DNA from: Pseudeuparius sepicola
Taxonomy: Eukaryota; Arthropoda; Insecta; Coleoptera; Anthribidae
DNA length: 64,000 nucleotides
Assembly: GCA_963920635.1 (NCBI GenBank)
Contig: OY987298.1
Coordinates: 148,650,257-148,714,256, forward strand
Direction of reading: 5' to 3'
Of this stretch, positions 35,501 to 44,319 are shown one piece after another. The notes beneath the pieces are model-generated. The model saw only the letters and a list, made by a program, of their open reading frames with translations. It made no database searches and was not told where the DNA came from. Position 1 is the first letter of the stretch, and every line of letters starts with the position of its first letter. Made by a program: the position numbers and the translations under genes.

Positions 35501-37174
35501 TCTTCGTTCTCAGAAAATATCTGACTTCCACAGTCACTGAAAGACGACTGCGCAGTTGATGGGCGAGAAGATTCTTCTTGAGAATAAAAAGACTCTGATG
35601 TTGATGGTCGACTATGCGACTTTTCACTGTTTTCAGGGTCAAACGAGCTAGGTTCAGTTTGAGTGGATCTGTCGGAAAGCATCTAAAATGTGGGTGAGGT
35701 TAGAAAAAAATAAATTATGAAATAATTCTACCGACGTACCAGTTTTGATAAATTTATAGTTGGAATAGCCGTTGGACATAGACATCTGTTGCCGTGTTTA
35801 TTAAATAAAATAAATTTTTCCTCAAAATGGGCTGAACAAATACGACTGTATTTAGCAGGTATCCAATCTGACTCTCTACCAATATTCTTAACCCATTGAG
35901 CCTTATTTTGTGGATTTGTTGGAAAACTAGAATTTTATTTGAGAAATAAAAATTATTATTCAAGAAATTTATCTTAAAAATGTCAGTACAAAATATAAAA
36001 TGAATGGATTAAATTAAAAATAATTTTTTCTCTAGGCAGCAGTCTTGAAAATAATTTTAGACACTATATTGTGTGAAATGTCAAACTTCATCTGATTTTT
36101 AATTTAATTTACGCATGTTACATTTTTACTTAAGTAAATAGCAGTCAAAAATCGAAACAATAACTTTTTTTAGTTTCGGAGACATAAAGTAAAAAAAAAT
36201 CTGTTGGAGTAACACGACTTTTAAATTTCTTATAATTTTATTGCGAACACTCTGTATAAGATGGAGCAACAAAACTAGGAGAATTAATACTTTAGGTGAA
36301 TGTTAATCCAATTAACAAAAATAGATTTTTGCCATATTTATATATATCCGGTAGACACCCTGTATAAGCTAAGGTATTGAAAACCGGTATTTGATGTTTT
36401 GAGGTATGGCAAAACCCACTGCACTATTCATTTTTTCCTTAAACAAATGCCTACTATACTCCGTTTTTGGGGTCTTCTTTTTTTCAGGATAGCTTAAGGT
36501 TCAAGCCGTTAAAAAATAATTAATTGTCTCGAGTTAAAGTGATACACACTGTAGAGAGTTACAGGCAACAGGCAATATTGAAACCGTACGCAAAAAATCC
36601 GTGCATACTAACTTTCAAATTTTAATTTTGGAACGAAAACAAATTAAAACAGATAAATTGTAATGTCTGAGGTCTGGGTATTTTAATTTAGCTATTACTT
36701 TTTACATAAAATTGAATGCATAATATTCGGTGTGCCTCAACAATGGTTCACTGTGTATGTAGCTCTATATATTGCTTATGGTAATTGAATTGCATGCAAT
36801 CAACACCAAAACGTTGCTGTCATAAAATTTATGAATACAGCTCTGTAACCGGCCAGCCGCGCACTCTCCGAACAACACGATATCGCCGGGACGACTGCGG
36901 AAAACTGAAATTAAATAATTCGAAAAAACTACGTACCGAAAGAATGAAAAATTATCATTTGGCCCAGAACCTGTGTCACTTCGGTTAAGGCACACTTCAA
37001 CCACACATTTGCCCATTATTGTATTAGTTTTGATATGTAAATTACGAAAATACGGGAGCTCTTTACACGTCGACGTACCGATCTGTACTGACGACCGTCG
37101 GACTGCTAGGCTACCGCTGGGCTACCAGTCGGCTTCATACCTTGCTCCCTTGCGGCAAGTCTGTTTAGTCTGTG
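32578..37174 (-). mobile_element. Complete P-superfamily transposon
   Basis: 4597 bp. The terminal inverted repeats are 22 bp and identical: 32578-32599 (CACAGACTAAACAGACTTGC then CG) and its inverse at 37153-37174. Flanked by a perfect 8-bp target duplication GTAAGAAC at 32570-32577 and 37175-37182, as known for P elements. It contains an intact THAP-transposase gene on the minus strand. All parts needed for autonomy by sequence are present; activity is inference. Confidence 0.93.
33217..37016 (-). CDS. P-element transposase with THAP domain (THAP9-like), three exons
   Basis: Join on the minus strand: 37016-36937, 35926-35740, 35682-33217 (80 + 187 + 2466 nt), about 910 residues, close to human THAP9 and longer than Drosophila P transposase. 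Exon 1 MGKCVVEVCLNRSDTG...FSFF ends at donor CG/gtacgt; exon 2 starts after attctag with TTTTCC and completes the THAP domain: FRFPTNPQNKAQW, RICSAHF, CPTAIPTIN (C-x4-C...C-x2-H with the AVPTIF-like box). Exon 2 ends CTG/gtacg; a 57-bp intron leads into exon 3 in frame. Then come a Ser-rich stretch, a basic coiled-coil region (about residues 161-214), the conserved block SPALRSFALTLHYYSPRAYE (about 253), and candidate catalytic acids in IIDEMAIR (about 327), FLDPCHMLKLIRN (455) and DHLELFF (653/656), with GGWNNNPTSRQF after it. It binds element ends and cuts/pastes the transposon in the nucleus. No frameshift or internal stop seen. A donor-like gtaagtaa overlaps the stop codon. Confidence 0.92.
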
Positions 37175-37182
37175 GTAAGAAC

Positions 37183-37340
37183 GAATTTATGTTGACAAAA
37201 CTAAGTACTTAGTTAAACAACAAGGGCCCCAGAATGGAGCCCTGAGGTGCACCCACTGTGACCGGCAAAGTTTCAGACCTCATCGCGCCAACTCCCACAA
37301 CTTGAGTCTTGAGTCCTGGACTTAGTAGGCAAGCGTTAAT
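37183..37340 (-). mobile_element. LINE fragment, right part, split by the P element
   Basis: The minus strand reads VTVGAPQGSILGPLLF, the RT block GxPQGSxLGPxLF, upstream of the part at 32385-32569. 37341-37980 shows no recognisable feature. Confidence 0.75.
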
Positions 37341-37984
37341 GTGATTGGCTGAAAGAGATTCTAAAATTACAGTTACTAGTTTAAAACTGGTTCAGGATTG
37401 CTCGGTGAACATAGCTAATATTTTTATCTATTTGTGGTTTAAATAGGTTGTTATTTTTTGTTGTTTTTTTTCCACGATAAATTTTATAACATGCAGATAT
37501 TTTGATGCTAAAAATGAAAAACAGTTTCACGATTGTAATTATATACCATATTGGTATGGTATTATTACTTACCAGGACCATCATAAACGAAGCAATTCAT
37601 AATTATTATATTATTAAACAATCATTTGCCTGAACGGACTTTGATTATTTTCCTAGAATTAAAATAAGTAAATTAATAGTCCCTACTTAGGTATTTCCCG
37701 GATTTCTTTTTAGTTTTATTATTCTGCCAGTTTTCCACCAAACGGATGAGTGGAGTTTTTTTTTTCGGGTTTTTTTGGAACGGAAAACTGAAAACGGAAC
37801 TCGGACAAATTCAAATCAATTAACAACAAATAAATACAATTATAAAACAACACATTAACAAGAAACATACAAAACAATTAGATACAAAAATACACAAGAA
37901 AATCGAGGAAAATAAACGAATAATTAAAATCATAGACCAAAAAAGTGAGGTTAAGAAACAATGTCTAGATGAGGTAGATCTTGG

Positions 37985-38020
37985 CCTGGACTAGGGTTCC
38001 TAAGGAACCCTAGCCTGGAC
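37985..38020. repeat. Micro-palindrome insertion H1
   Basis: Palindrome CTAGGGTTCC-taa-GGAACCCTAG (37991-38013) between direct repeats CCTGGAC (37985-37991 and 38014-38020). The sequence without it (GGCCTGGACCAACACTATAT) exists as a paralogous site, reversed, at 60437-60461. Confidence 0.9.
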
Positions 38021-38065
38021 CAACACTATATTAATATACTGTCAGTGTCGGTCCAGCCAGGATTA

Positions 38066-38105
38066 GCTAATGGAACAGAGATCCTATGATCTCTGTGGCT
38101 AATGG
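38066..38105. repeat. Micro-palindrome insertion H2
   Basis: Stem ACAGAGAT/ATCTCTGT (38075-38096) in a 24-nt insert between direct repeats GCTAATGG (38066-38073, 38098-38105). Confidence 0.88.
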
Positions 38106-38123
38106 CACAGACTTAACGAGTAA

Positions 38124-38340
38124 TACAGACAATTCCTTAGCGACATGTGTCAAAAGGAGACTCGCTTTTTAGCGAAATATCTTCTAAAGACATTAATAAT
38201 GTGCATTTTATTTGATTTTACGTTAATCTACATAACAAAGAGATTGTATTAGAACCAAATTTATGCTTAAAATACTGTCTTGTCTTCCTGTAAATTGAAA
38301 TGGAGACTCGCTTAATTTTGACACATGTCCGTAAGGAGGC
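38124..38340. mobile_element. Possible short MITE
   Basis: Inverted arms around GACATGTGTCAAAA (38139 and 38308-38335) and GGAGACTCGC. Ends are not sharply defined and no target duplication is clear. Confidence 0.4.
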
Positions 38341-38665
38341 TTCTGTTGCAAAGCTATTTATTCTGGGCTAATGGCCACAAGGCCAAATTTGAGCGAATGA
38401 CCAGAAATAACCGCGGTTCGCGGTTACTTCAGGTTATGCCCTTTAATGTCACCAGTGCTATAACCATTTTAGTCGCTCAAAAGCAATCGGTTATTTGTTG
38501 GTCATATTAGGGGGTAGATGTTTTGTATGTTCGGCATCTCGTAAAGCATTAAAATATAAAACAAATAATACTATAATCACTAAAAATTAATAATATTTTG
38601 GCATTTTTTTCTCTTAAACGAAGAAGTAAATGAGTGGCCTCAATATCTTTTTCTGTACTCTTTTT

Positions 38666-39212
38666 GGTAATTATGGAACACACCGTATGCACGGCCCGAT
38701 TTTCTTGAAATTTTGGCTACCTCCCTATTTTCGAGGTCTCTGAACACGAATCTGGCCTCAGTTTGTGGCGCTCGGTCGGAGTTTCCGAGAAAATGAATTT
38801 TCAAATTTCCTTTGACACCTCACTTTTATAATTGAGGTGAATTTAGCTCAATCTGATCATGACCCTATTTTACACCCTTTGCCACATCGAAACCTCGCAA
38901 AAAACCCGCAGAAAACCAGAAATTTTGAAAGATTTTTGCCGTGTTTACGTCCGGCCCGGCCGCTGTTTTCGCCCGACAGCCACGCGCGCCGGCAGTTTGA
39001 GCTGCATACAGTAAAAATTCATAAGGATTATAACCACAAATATCACCGTGAAAAGTGAGGTGTCAAAGGAAATTTGAAAATTCATTTTCTCGGAAACTAC
39101 GTCCGAGCGCCACAAACTGAGGCCAGATTCGTGTTTAGGGACCTCGAAAATAGGGGGGTAGCCGAAATTTCAAGAAAATCGGGCCGTGCATACGGTGTGT
39201 TCCATAATTACC
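38666..39212. mobile_element. Foldback MITE with 8-bp target duplication
   Basis: 547 bp. Ends GGTAATTATGGAACACACCG and inverse, arms of about 170 bp, GC-rich centre (38935-39000). Flanked by CTCTTTTT at 38658-38665 and 39213-39220. It appears to interrupt a coding-like stretch on the minus strand. Confidence 0.85.
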
Positions 39213-39219
39213 CTCTTTT

Positions 39220-39415
39220 TTTGTCCAAATTATTTCTGAGTTGGAAGGTGTACTCAAAGTAGATGACGATGTTGATGGCCTAGGCTCACAATTGGCCAAT
39301 TTGTTGGCTTTCACAAAAGAACCAGCAGCTTCATGATCTACAGGCCTAGGTTCAGAATAACCAGATTTGGCCTTTACAAAAGCACATTCATGCAGCTTCA
39401 TGATCTAAAATAATT
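39220..39415 (-). CDS. Coding-like exon of unknown gene, cut by a MITE
   Basis: Minus frame MKLHECAFVKAKSGYSEPRP, then VDHEAAGSFVKANKLANCEP and RPSTSSSTLSTPSNSEIIWT, preceded by an acceptor-like attttag at about 39413. It contains two repeats of a 26-residue unit (FVKAxxx...EPRP). If the MITE at 38666-39212 is removed, the flank beyond reads STEKDIEATHLLLRLREK in a different frame across an A-run. No family recognised; may be a pseudogene or transposon gene piece. Confidence 0.35.
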
Positions 39416-39607
39416 TGCAAAATTTCAATGACAAAGGTATAGGTACATAAAAACTTTTGGATTTTACGGTCGATGGAAGAATCAACGTATTTATCTTCGT
39501 CCATTTCAATAATAAATTCCTAACTTTTTATAATACTGGCGAAAAATCAGTCTTTTGTTTATCTTTGTGGGGTTAGAATTCAACATTCAACACTACAAAA
39601 ATTTAAT

Positions 39608-39655
39608 GGTGATATCATAGACAAACCCAAAGAGAGGTTTGTCTATGGGTGATAT
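39608..39655. repeat. Micro-palindrome insertion H3
   Basis: Arms CATAGACAAACC/GGTTTGTCTATG (39616-39647, 8-nt loop) between direct repeats GGTGATAT (39608-39615, 39648-39655). The same 12-bp arms occur at 53689-53738. Confidence 0.92.
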
Positions 39656-39694
39656 ATAGTGATAATCCGCGTTCCTTTTGCCGCTACACTGAGA

Positions 39695-39768
39695 ACTTTA
39701 GCTCAAGGTTAGTTCCACTAACCTTGACCACAGAATATTTTAGTTATTCTGTGCCTTGACTTTAGCTC
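39695..39768. repeat. Nested micro-palindrome insertions H4a and H4b
   Basis: H4a: CAAGGTTAGT-tcc-ACTAACCTTG (39704-39726) between ACTTTAGCT repeats (39695-39703, 39759-39767). H4b: a 25-nt palindrome, arms CACAGAATA and TATTCTGTG (39729-39753), between CCTTGAC repeats (39722-39728, 39754-39760), inserted across the edge of H4a. Confidence 0.92.
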
Positions 39769-39850
39769 AGTTGTTAGCCGAACCACTCTGTTTTTTCCTG
39801 TCAAAGGCCGTCATCTTGTGAAACGGTCATTTTCCCCACCACCAAACTGA

Positions 39851-39896
39851 GCCAATATCAAAGTCTAGAGAAGTATTCTCTAGACTTTGCCAATAT
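39851..39896. repeat. Micro-palindrome insertion H5
   Basis: Stem of 14 bp, loop gta: CAAAGTCTAGAGAA / TTCTCTAGACTTTG (39859-39889), between direct repeats CCAATAT (39852-39858, 39890-39896). Homologous palindrome at 50440-50470. Confidence 0.92.
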
Positions 39897-40095
39897 GCTC
39901 GTTCTCGATAGTGAGTGTCCTCGCGAGGATGTGCTTGAAGGGTGAAGGGGGAGGTAAAAAATTTCACTTTAGCTCACATTCTCATTTGTAAAAGCAACTG
40001 CCACCAACTGAGATAAAGTAAGAATTCTTAAGAAAAGTGGCAAAAGGAACGCGGCTAATGTGATAGTGGAGAAAGATACAAACATAAATAAAACA

Positions 40096-40140
40096 GCTCC
40101 AAATATAGACTTATAAGCATAATAAGTCTATGGCTCCAAA
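40096..40140. repeat. Micro-palindrome insertion H6
   Basis: Arms ATAGACTTAT/ATAAGTCTAT (40105-40131) in a 29-nt insert between direct repeats GCTCCAAA (40096-40103, 40133-40140). Confidence 0.9.
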
Positions 40141-40412
40141 GCTCGGTATTTATCGGTTATAAGTTATAAATAAATGTCATGTTGATGACGTCACAAAGGG
40201 CTTGTTGATGACGCGAAATTCTATTACCGTTATTAACCAAAACCGCTCGAAAATCATTAGTAAATACCATTTGTTACCGGTAATTATTGGTCATTCGTTC
40301 GAATCCGGCTTTTAAACTATATATGTTAGTTCTTCTTCTTCTTATCCTTTTATAGCCTCTGCTCTTGCGAGTACTTTAGCCAATATGGGGCCTACGCCAC
40401 CTCTTTGTTGAT

Positions 40413-41036
40413 ATACCCCGATTACTGTAAGAAGTCCCGATTTTGTCAGATGACATTCTCCACAAAATCCCTAGGAATTTTTTGTTAACCATGGGTATAA
40501 CATTGGTATATGTGTCTCAACCAGTTAATGACGTCACACATTGATTTATGATGTGAAAAGTTACCCAAGTGATACGAAAAAAAGAGCATAATAAAATAAA
40601 AACCCTAATGCAATCACGATTATGCCGCTACAAATAAAAATAACTATGACTACAACTCATTTTAATAATAATTTCAAATGTCATGGAAACACTTTCGTTT
40701 TGGTATTTTGTAATAATCAGCTGCTTTTGGCAGCGTCTAGGGGCGGACTCAGGCAAATTTAGCTTCGGTGTGTCAAAGTGACAGTGAATAGGTTTTCCAG
40801 ATGGTTCAAACTGGTTCAAACATTCGGTAATGAAAATATTCGCGGGTTTTGTACGTTTCGTGAGTTTTACCGTCATCTGTGCTGTTCTTGTTCGTGTTAC
40901 TTTTCGTGTTATTAGTGCAAATGGGCTCGTTACTGACCTGAACTTATGACCCGGTTGCATTTTTTGCTGCATTGATGCCAACTTAGGATATCGAAATTAC
41001 CAATTGACAGTCCCAGTAAGGACTTCTTAAAATAAT
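40413..41036. repeat. Dispersed repeat, full copy 1
   Basis: About 620 bp, nearly colinear with 50555-51186; a third copy at 61790-61987 holds only the right third. All end in ggacttcttaaaataatttg (gac in copy 2). Left-truncation with a common right end is what retroposition produces. No long frame; class unknown. Confidence 0.8.
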
Positions 41037-41053
41037 TTGAGAAGGATATGACT

Positions 41054-41102
41054 AGCTAACCTATCGAATTGATATCTACTTGTCAATTCAATGAGCTAAC
41101 CT
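41054..41102. repeat. Micro-palindrome insertion H11
   Basis: GAATTGA...TCAATTC arms within a 31-nt insert (41063-41093) between direct repeats AGCTAACCT (41054-41062, 41094-41102). Arms less perfect than in the others. Confidence 0.7.
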
Positions 41103-41221
41103 CCTAAAGCTTTATTTAGAAGGTCCGTTGTCCAGCTATACAGGTATATAGGTTGGCTAATGGCCACCGGCTTAGACAAGGAAAGAGCCTTGTTTTAGGT
41201 TACCAGCCACCACAAAATATA

Positions 41222-41717
41222 CAGTGACCGGCAGAAAGTTAGACACAAATGGAAAACTTTTTTATTATTAATTTCTCAGAAAATTTTACTCTTGATAAAA
41301 GTTGGTGCATCATTTCAAACTAAAAACGCACATATGAAAATTTAAATATATATTTTTGGATACGAGGTAGATTCAAAAATATTAAAATAACTCAAGAGTA
41401 AAGTACCCTTATTTTTTAAAATACGGTCAAAAGTTACTTACAAAAGTTGTTTGGAATCAAAGGTGGATGTCAGATTTAAAGTCACAGCCACCGAGCCACC
41501 TAGTTAAAAAAGAAATTTAACTTTTTTTTGTATTTTTTCGACCACCCTCTGTACCTATTACAAAAAACGAAATACTGCAAGCGCAACTTATCATCGGATA
41601 ACACATGAATTTGCTACTAAACTTTAATTTTGTTCGATTAGCAGCTAGAAATTTAAATTAATCGAAATCAGTTAAAAAATATTTAAATTTTTGTGTCCAA
41701 CTTTCTGCCGGTCCCTG
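41222..41717. mobile_element. TA-flanked MITE
   Basis: 496 bp; ends CAGTGACCGGCAGAAAGTTA and inverse ...TTTCTGCCGGTCCCTG, flanked by TA. Ends resemble those of the 23.7-kb element in style (mariner-like). Confidence 0.85.
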
Positions 41718-41898
41718 TATATAGGTTAATAGGATGTGTCCAGAGCTGGGCGGATTTTAGGCGAATAAAGGCGAATAACCATTAATAACCGGTAAGTACC
41801 CTCCGACCAAAAATCCGTCGGAGTAAGTACCAAACACATTTACGCGATTCGGTTATTGTTGGTTATAGCCCTCTGACGTCACAAAGAAGCCCTTCATA

Positions 41899-41941
41899 CT
41901 TCATACAGAGAACAAGCCCTTCCTTGTTCTCTGCTTCATAC
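41899..41941. repeat. Micro-palindrome insertion H7
   Basis: CAGAGAACAAG/CTTGTTCTCTG arms (41906-41933, 6-nt loop) between CTTCATAC repeats (41899-41906, 41934-41941); a further overlapping CTTCATAC stands at 41892. Confidence 0.9.
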
Positions 41942-41947
41942 GTCATC

Positions 41948-42373
41948 GTTATAACCGACAATAACTATGCCAAGTATTATATCTTTGAAAAGCTCAAAAA
42001 TGGCAGATTTTATAAGGCCACAGCCAACTATGATTTACATTTAAAAAAACACAAGTTTATGCCATATCTCAAAAATCACAAACAACATAAAAAATTGGAT
42101 AAGCTTATCTTGTTAAGCCTAAAATTATCTACAATTTTTGTCTCTACAGTTTTTCTGTATAATCAGAAATAACGGAGCTACAGAGATCTGATGAAATAGC
42201 AAAACATCTCTCTTTTCAAAATATCTAGTGAGCCATGAACTTTTTTAAAAATCCAAAAGGGGCATTAGATTGAGCATTCAAAACTGCAATTCTTTCCCCA
42301 TTTAACCTTTGTTCTAGCTCTGCTAGTTTCCGAGATCACCATAGTGTGGGCATCGAAAAAAAAACTCACCCTG
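41948..42373. mobile_element. Single arm of the 62.4-kb foldback family
   Basis: Colinear with the right arm of 62424-63951 (tgccaagtattatatctttg ... aaactcaccctg, then TA). The opposite arm is absent. 42374-42845 has no recognisable feature. Confidence 0.75.
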
Positions 42374-42845
42374 TAGATTCCTTGACATTGTGGTATATCA
42401 TCTGTGGCTAAAGGGATTACCTCTTCTTTGAGACACCCTATATGAGAAATGATAATATTTTAACTTTTCATGAGTATACATGTGCCCTCGTTTCTCAAAA
42501 AAAAAACAGATTCATTTCAAATTTAGGTAGGAAGTAGGTATACCTATAGCCTATAGCCTCACTTAATTATTCTAAATAAAATAACTTTTTTCCGAAACCT
42601 TAAAAAGTGTATGTTACTCCTATCATTTAATTTGTTTATTTACCTTAATGCTTCGAAGACCTGAGTAGCAATGCCAACAGAGCAAGGAGAACACAATAAA
42701 ATGTTGTCAGTTGCTACCAAGAGACATTAGAGCAGTAAAAAAACAACTAATATTTTTAACAAACGTTCACTTCATATTTTCTAATTGCAATTTTTTGTTG
42801 TGTGATTTCTCCTTTATTCGCATATGTCACAATACTCGTTCAGAA

Positions 42846-44049
42846 TTAAACGTGTTCTTCCTCGGTATCAACAGATTGTGTTTCAGCCACAATTTCACAT
42901 TTTGTCATCTTATTATATGCTGCTTCTACATGCAACGATAATTTATGTTTTTCAATGATATCAGTTAAAGTCGAGTTATTATGCTCCTTATTCTGATGCT
43001 TTCTCAGGTGTGCTTTGTTCTTAGTATTGTAAGAACACTGGCTGCAAATAAAATTATCTTGCGTCCGATGTACTTTCTCTATGTGAATTCTAATATGAGT
43101 CTTATGGAAAGTGTAATAGGTGCAGTGCGGACATTTGAAAGGCTCTACATCTTTTACATTATGTATCTTATAGAGGTGTGATGTGAGTGGTAGTCGGGAC
43201 TTGCAAGAATACTCGCAGATTTGGCAACTAAATCTTGGTTTCAAGGCATGAACACTCATTTCATGTTGCTTGACATTGTTCTTCTTGAATGATTTGTAGT
43301 CACAACTAGCGCACTTGTACGGGGAATCACTGTGAACCTCAACTTGGTGCTGTTGCAAGGCTGGCTCATTATTCGCTTTGAATGAACACTTTGTGCAAGT
43401 GAAGTTTTTTTCGTGCATCCAGTTAATATGTGATTTCAAAGCCCCCTTGTGAAATGTGCGAAAATCGCAATGGGGGCATTTGAAAGGCTCCCCATTTTTG
43501 ACATTATGTTTCTTATAGAGGTGTGCTCTGATCGTTGCCTGGCACTTGCAAGAATACTCACACATTTTGCAACTAAATCTTGGTTTCGAGGCATGAACAT
43601 TCATCTCATGTCGTTCGACATTCTTCTTGTAGAATGAACTGTAGTCACACTTACGGCACTTGTGTGGTTTGCATGAGGAATCACTGTGGATCCCAGCTTG
43701 GTGCATTAGCAACTTCGGTAGAGTATTAACTTTAAATGAACACTGTTTGCAACTGAATTTTTTCTCATGTTTGATACTGATATGCTTCTTAAGGTCTCCC
43801 CTAAAAAATGTGTGATATGGACAGTGTTGGCATTTCAGTGGCTGCTCGTCTTTCACTTCATGTCTCTTGTAGAGGTGTGATTTGTATGTCTGTGGTTTCT
43901 TGCAAGAGAACTGGCAAAATTCGCAGCTAATCTCTCTTTTGGGAGCACACACTTTGTTTTTGTGTAGTTTGACTTCATGCTTTTTGTCTGAACTGTCATC
44001 GCAAATAGGACCTCCAGTATCAGCATCCTGATTTTCATTATCAAAGTCA
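42846..44049 (-). CDS. C2H2 zinc-finger array protein, family B, terminal exon (B4)
   Basis: The exon starts at 44049 after the acceptor tctcttgcag with leader SDFDNENQDADTGGPICDDS. Eleven fingers in the family-B cycle (ISCEFCQFSC, LKCQHCPYHT, FSCKQCSFKV, HKCRKCDYSS, FSCKMCEYSC, FKCPHCDFRT, FTCTKCSFKA, YKCASCDYKS, FSCQICEYSC, FKCPHCTYYT, FICSQCSYNT), then a tail ending in VDTEEEHV. About 401 codons, no breaks. The tail differs from that of B1/B3. Probable nuclear DNA-binding factor; the upstream exon is not seen. Confidence 0.87.
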
Positions 44050-44319
44050 CTGCAAGAGAAAACACTATTGTTAAATAAGAACATTTTCACGTAAATAAGT
44101 GCTGTAGGAAAAACACGCAAGAGCTTATTATTCAAAATGCAAAGGCACAGTCCAAGATCTATACAGTAAAAAAAATGTGCGAAAGAACCATAAATTCAAT
44201 AAGTTAGAAGCTTAGAAAATATAAAATATTATGTTGTATTTAAGTGACCATTTTTTGAAACCGTCAAAAAAGGTTTTATATATAATATTTTATTAATATA
44301 TGTATATTCCGAAAATGCC

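Noticed and set aside
36906..36936. A 32-nt intron inside the same frame (gtacgt...tttcag) joining to TTTTCCGCAG
   Set aside because: Too short for an insect intron, and the joined frame ends soon in a stop without the CxxH part; the acceptor at 35926 gives a proper THAP domain.
36765..37016. Single 83-codon open frame starting MGKCVVEVCLN as a separate small gene
   Set aside because: Only its first 26 codons are coding; it is exon 1 of the P transposase, with a good donor at 36936 and a matching exon at 35926 that completes the THAP domain.
40628..40981. 117-codon minus frame starting MASMQQKMQPGH
   Set aside because: Lies in a dispersed repeat and is not kept open in the second copy at 50.8 kb.
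41155..41215. Possible further micro-palindrome (ACAAGG...CCTTGT) between GCCACC repeats
   Set aside because: Only 6-bp arms and not directly next to the repeats; does not meet the pattern of the others.
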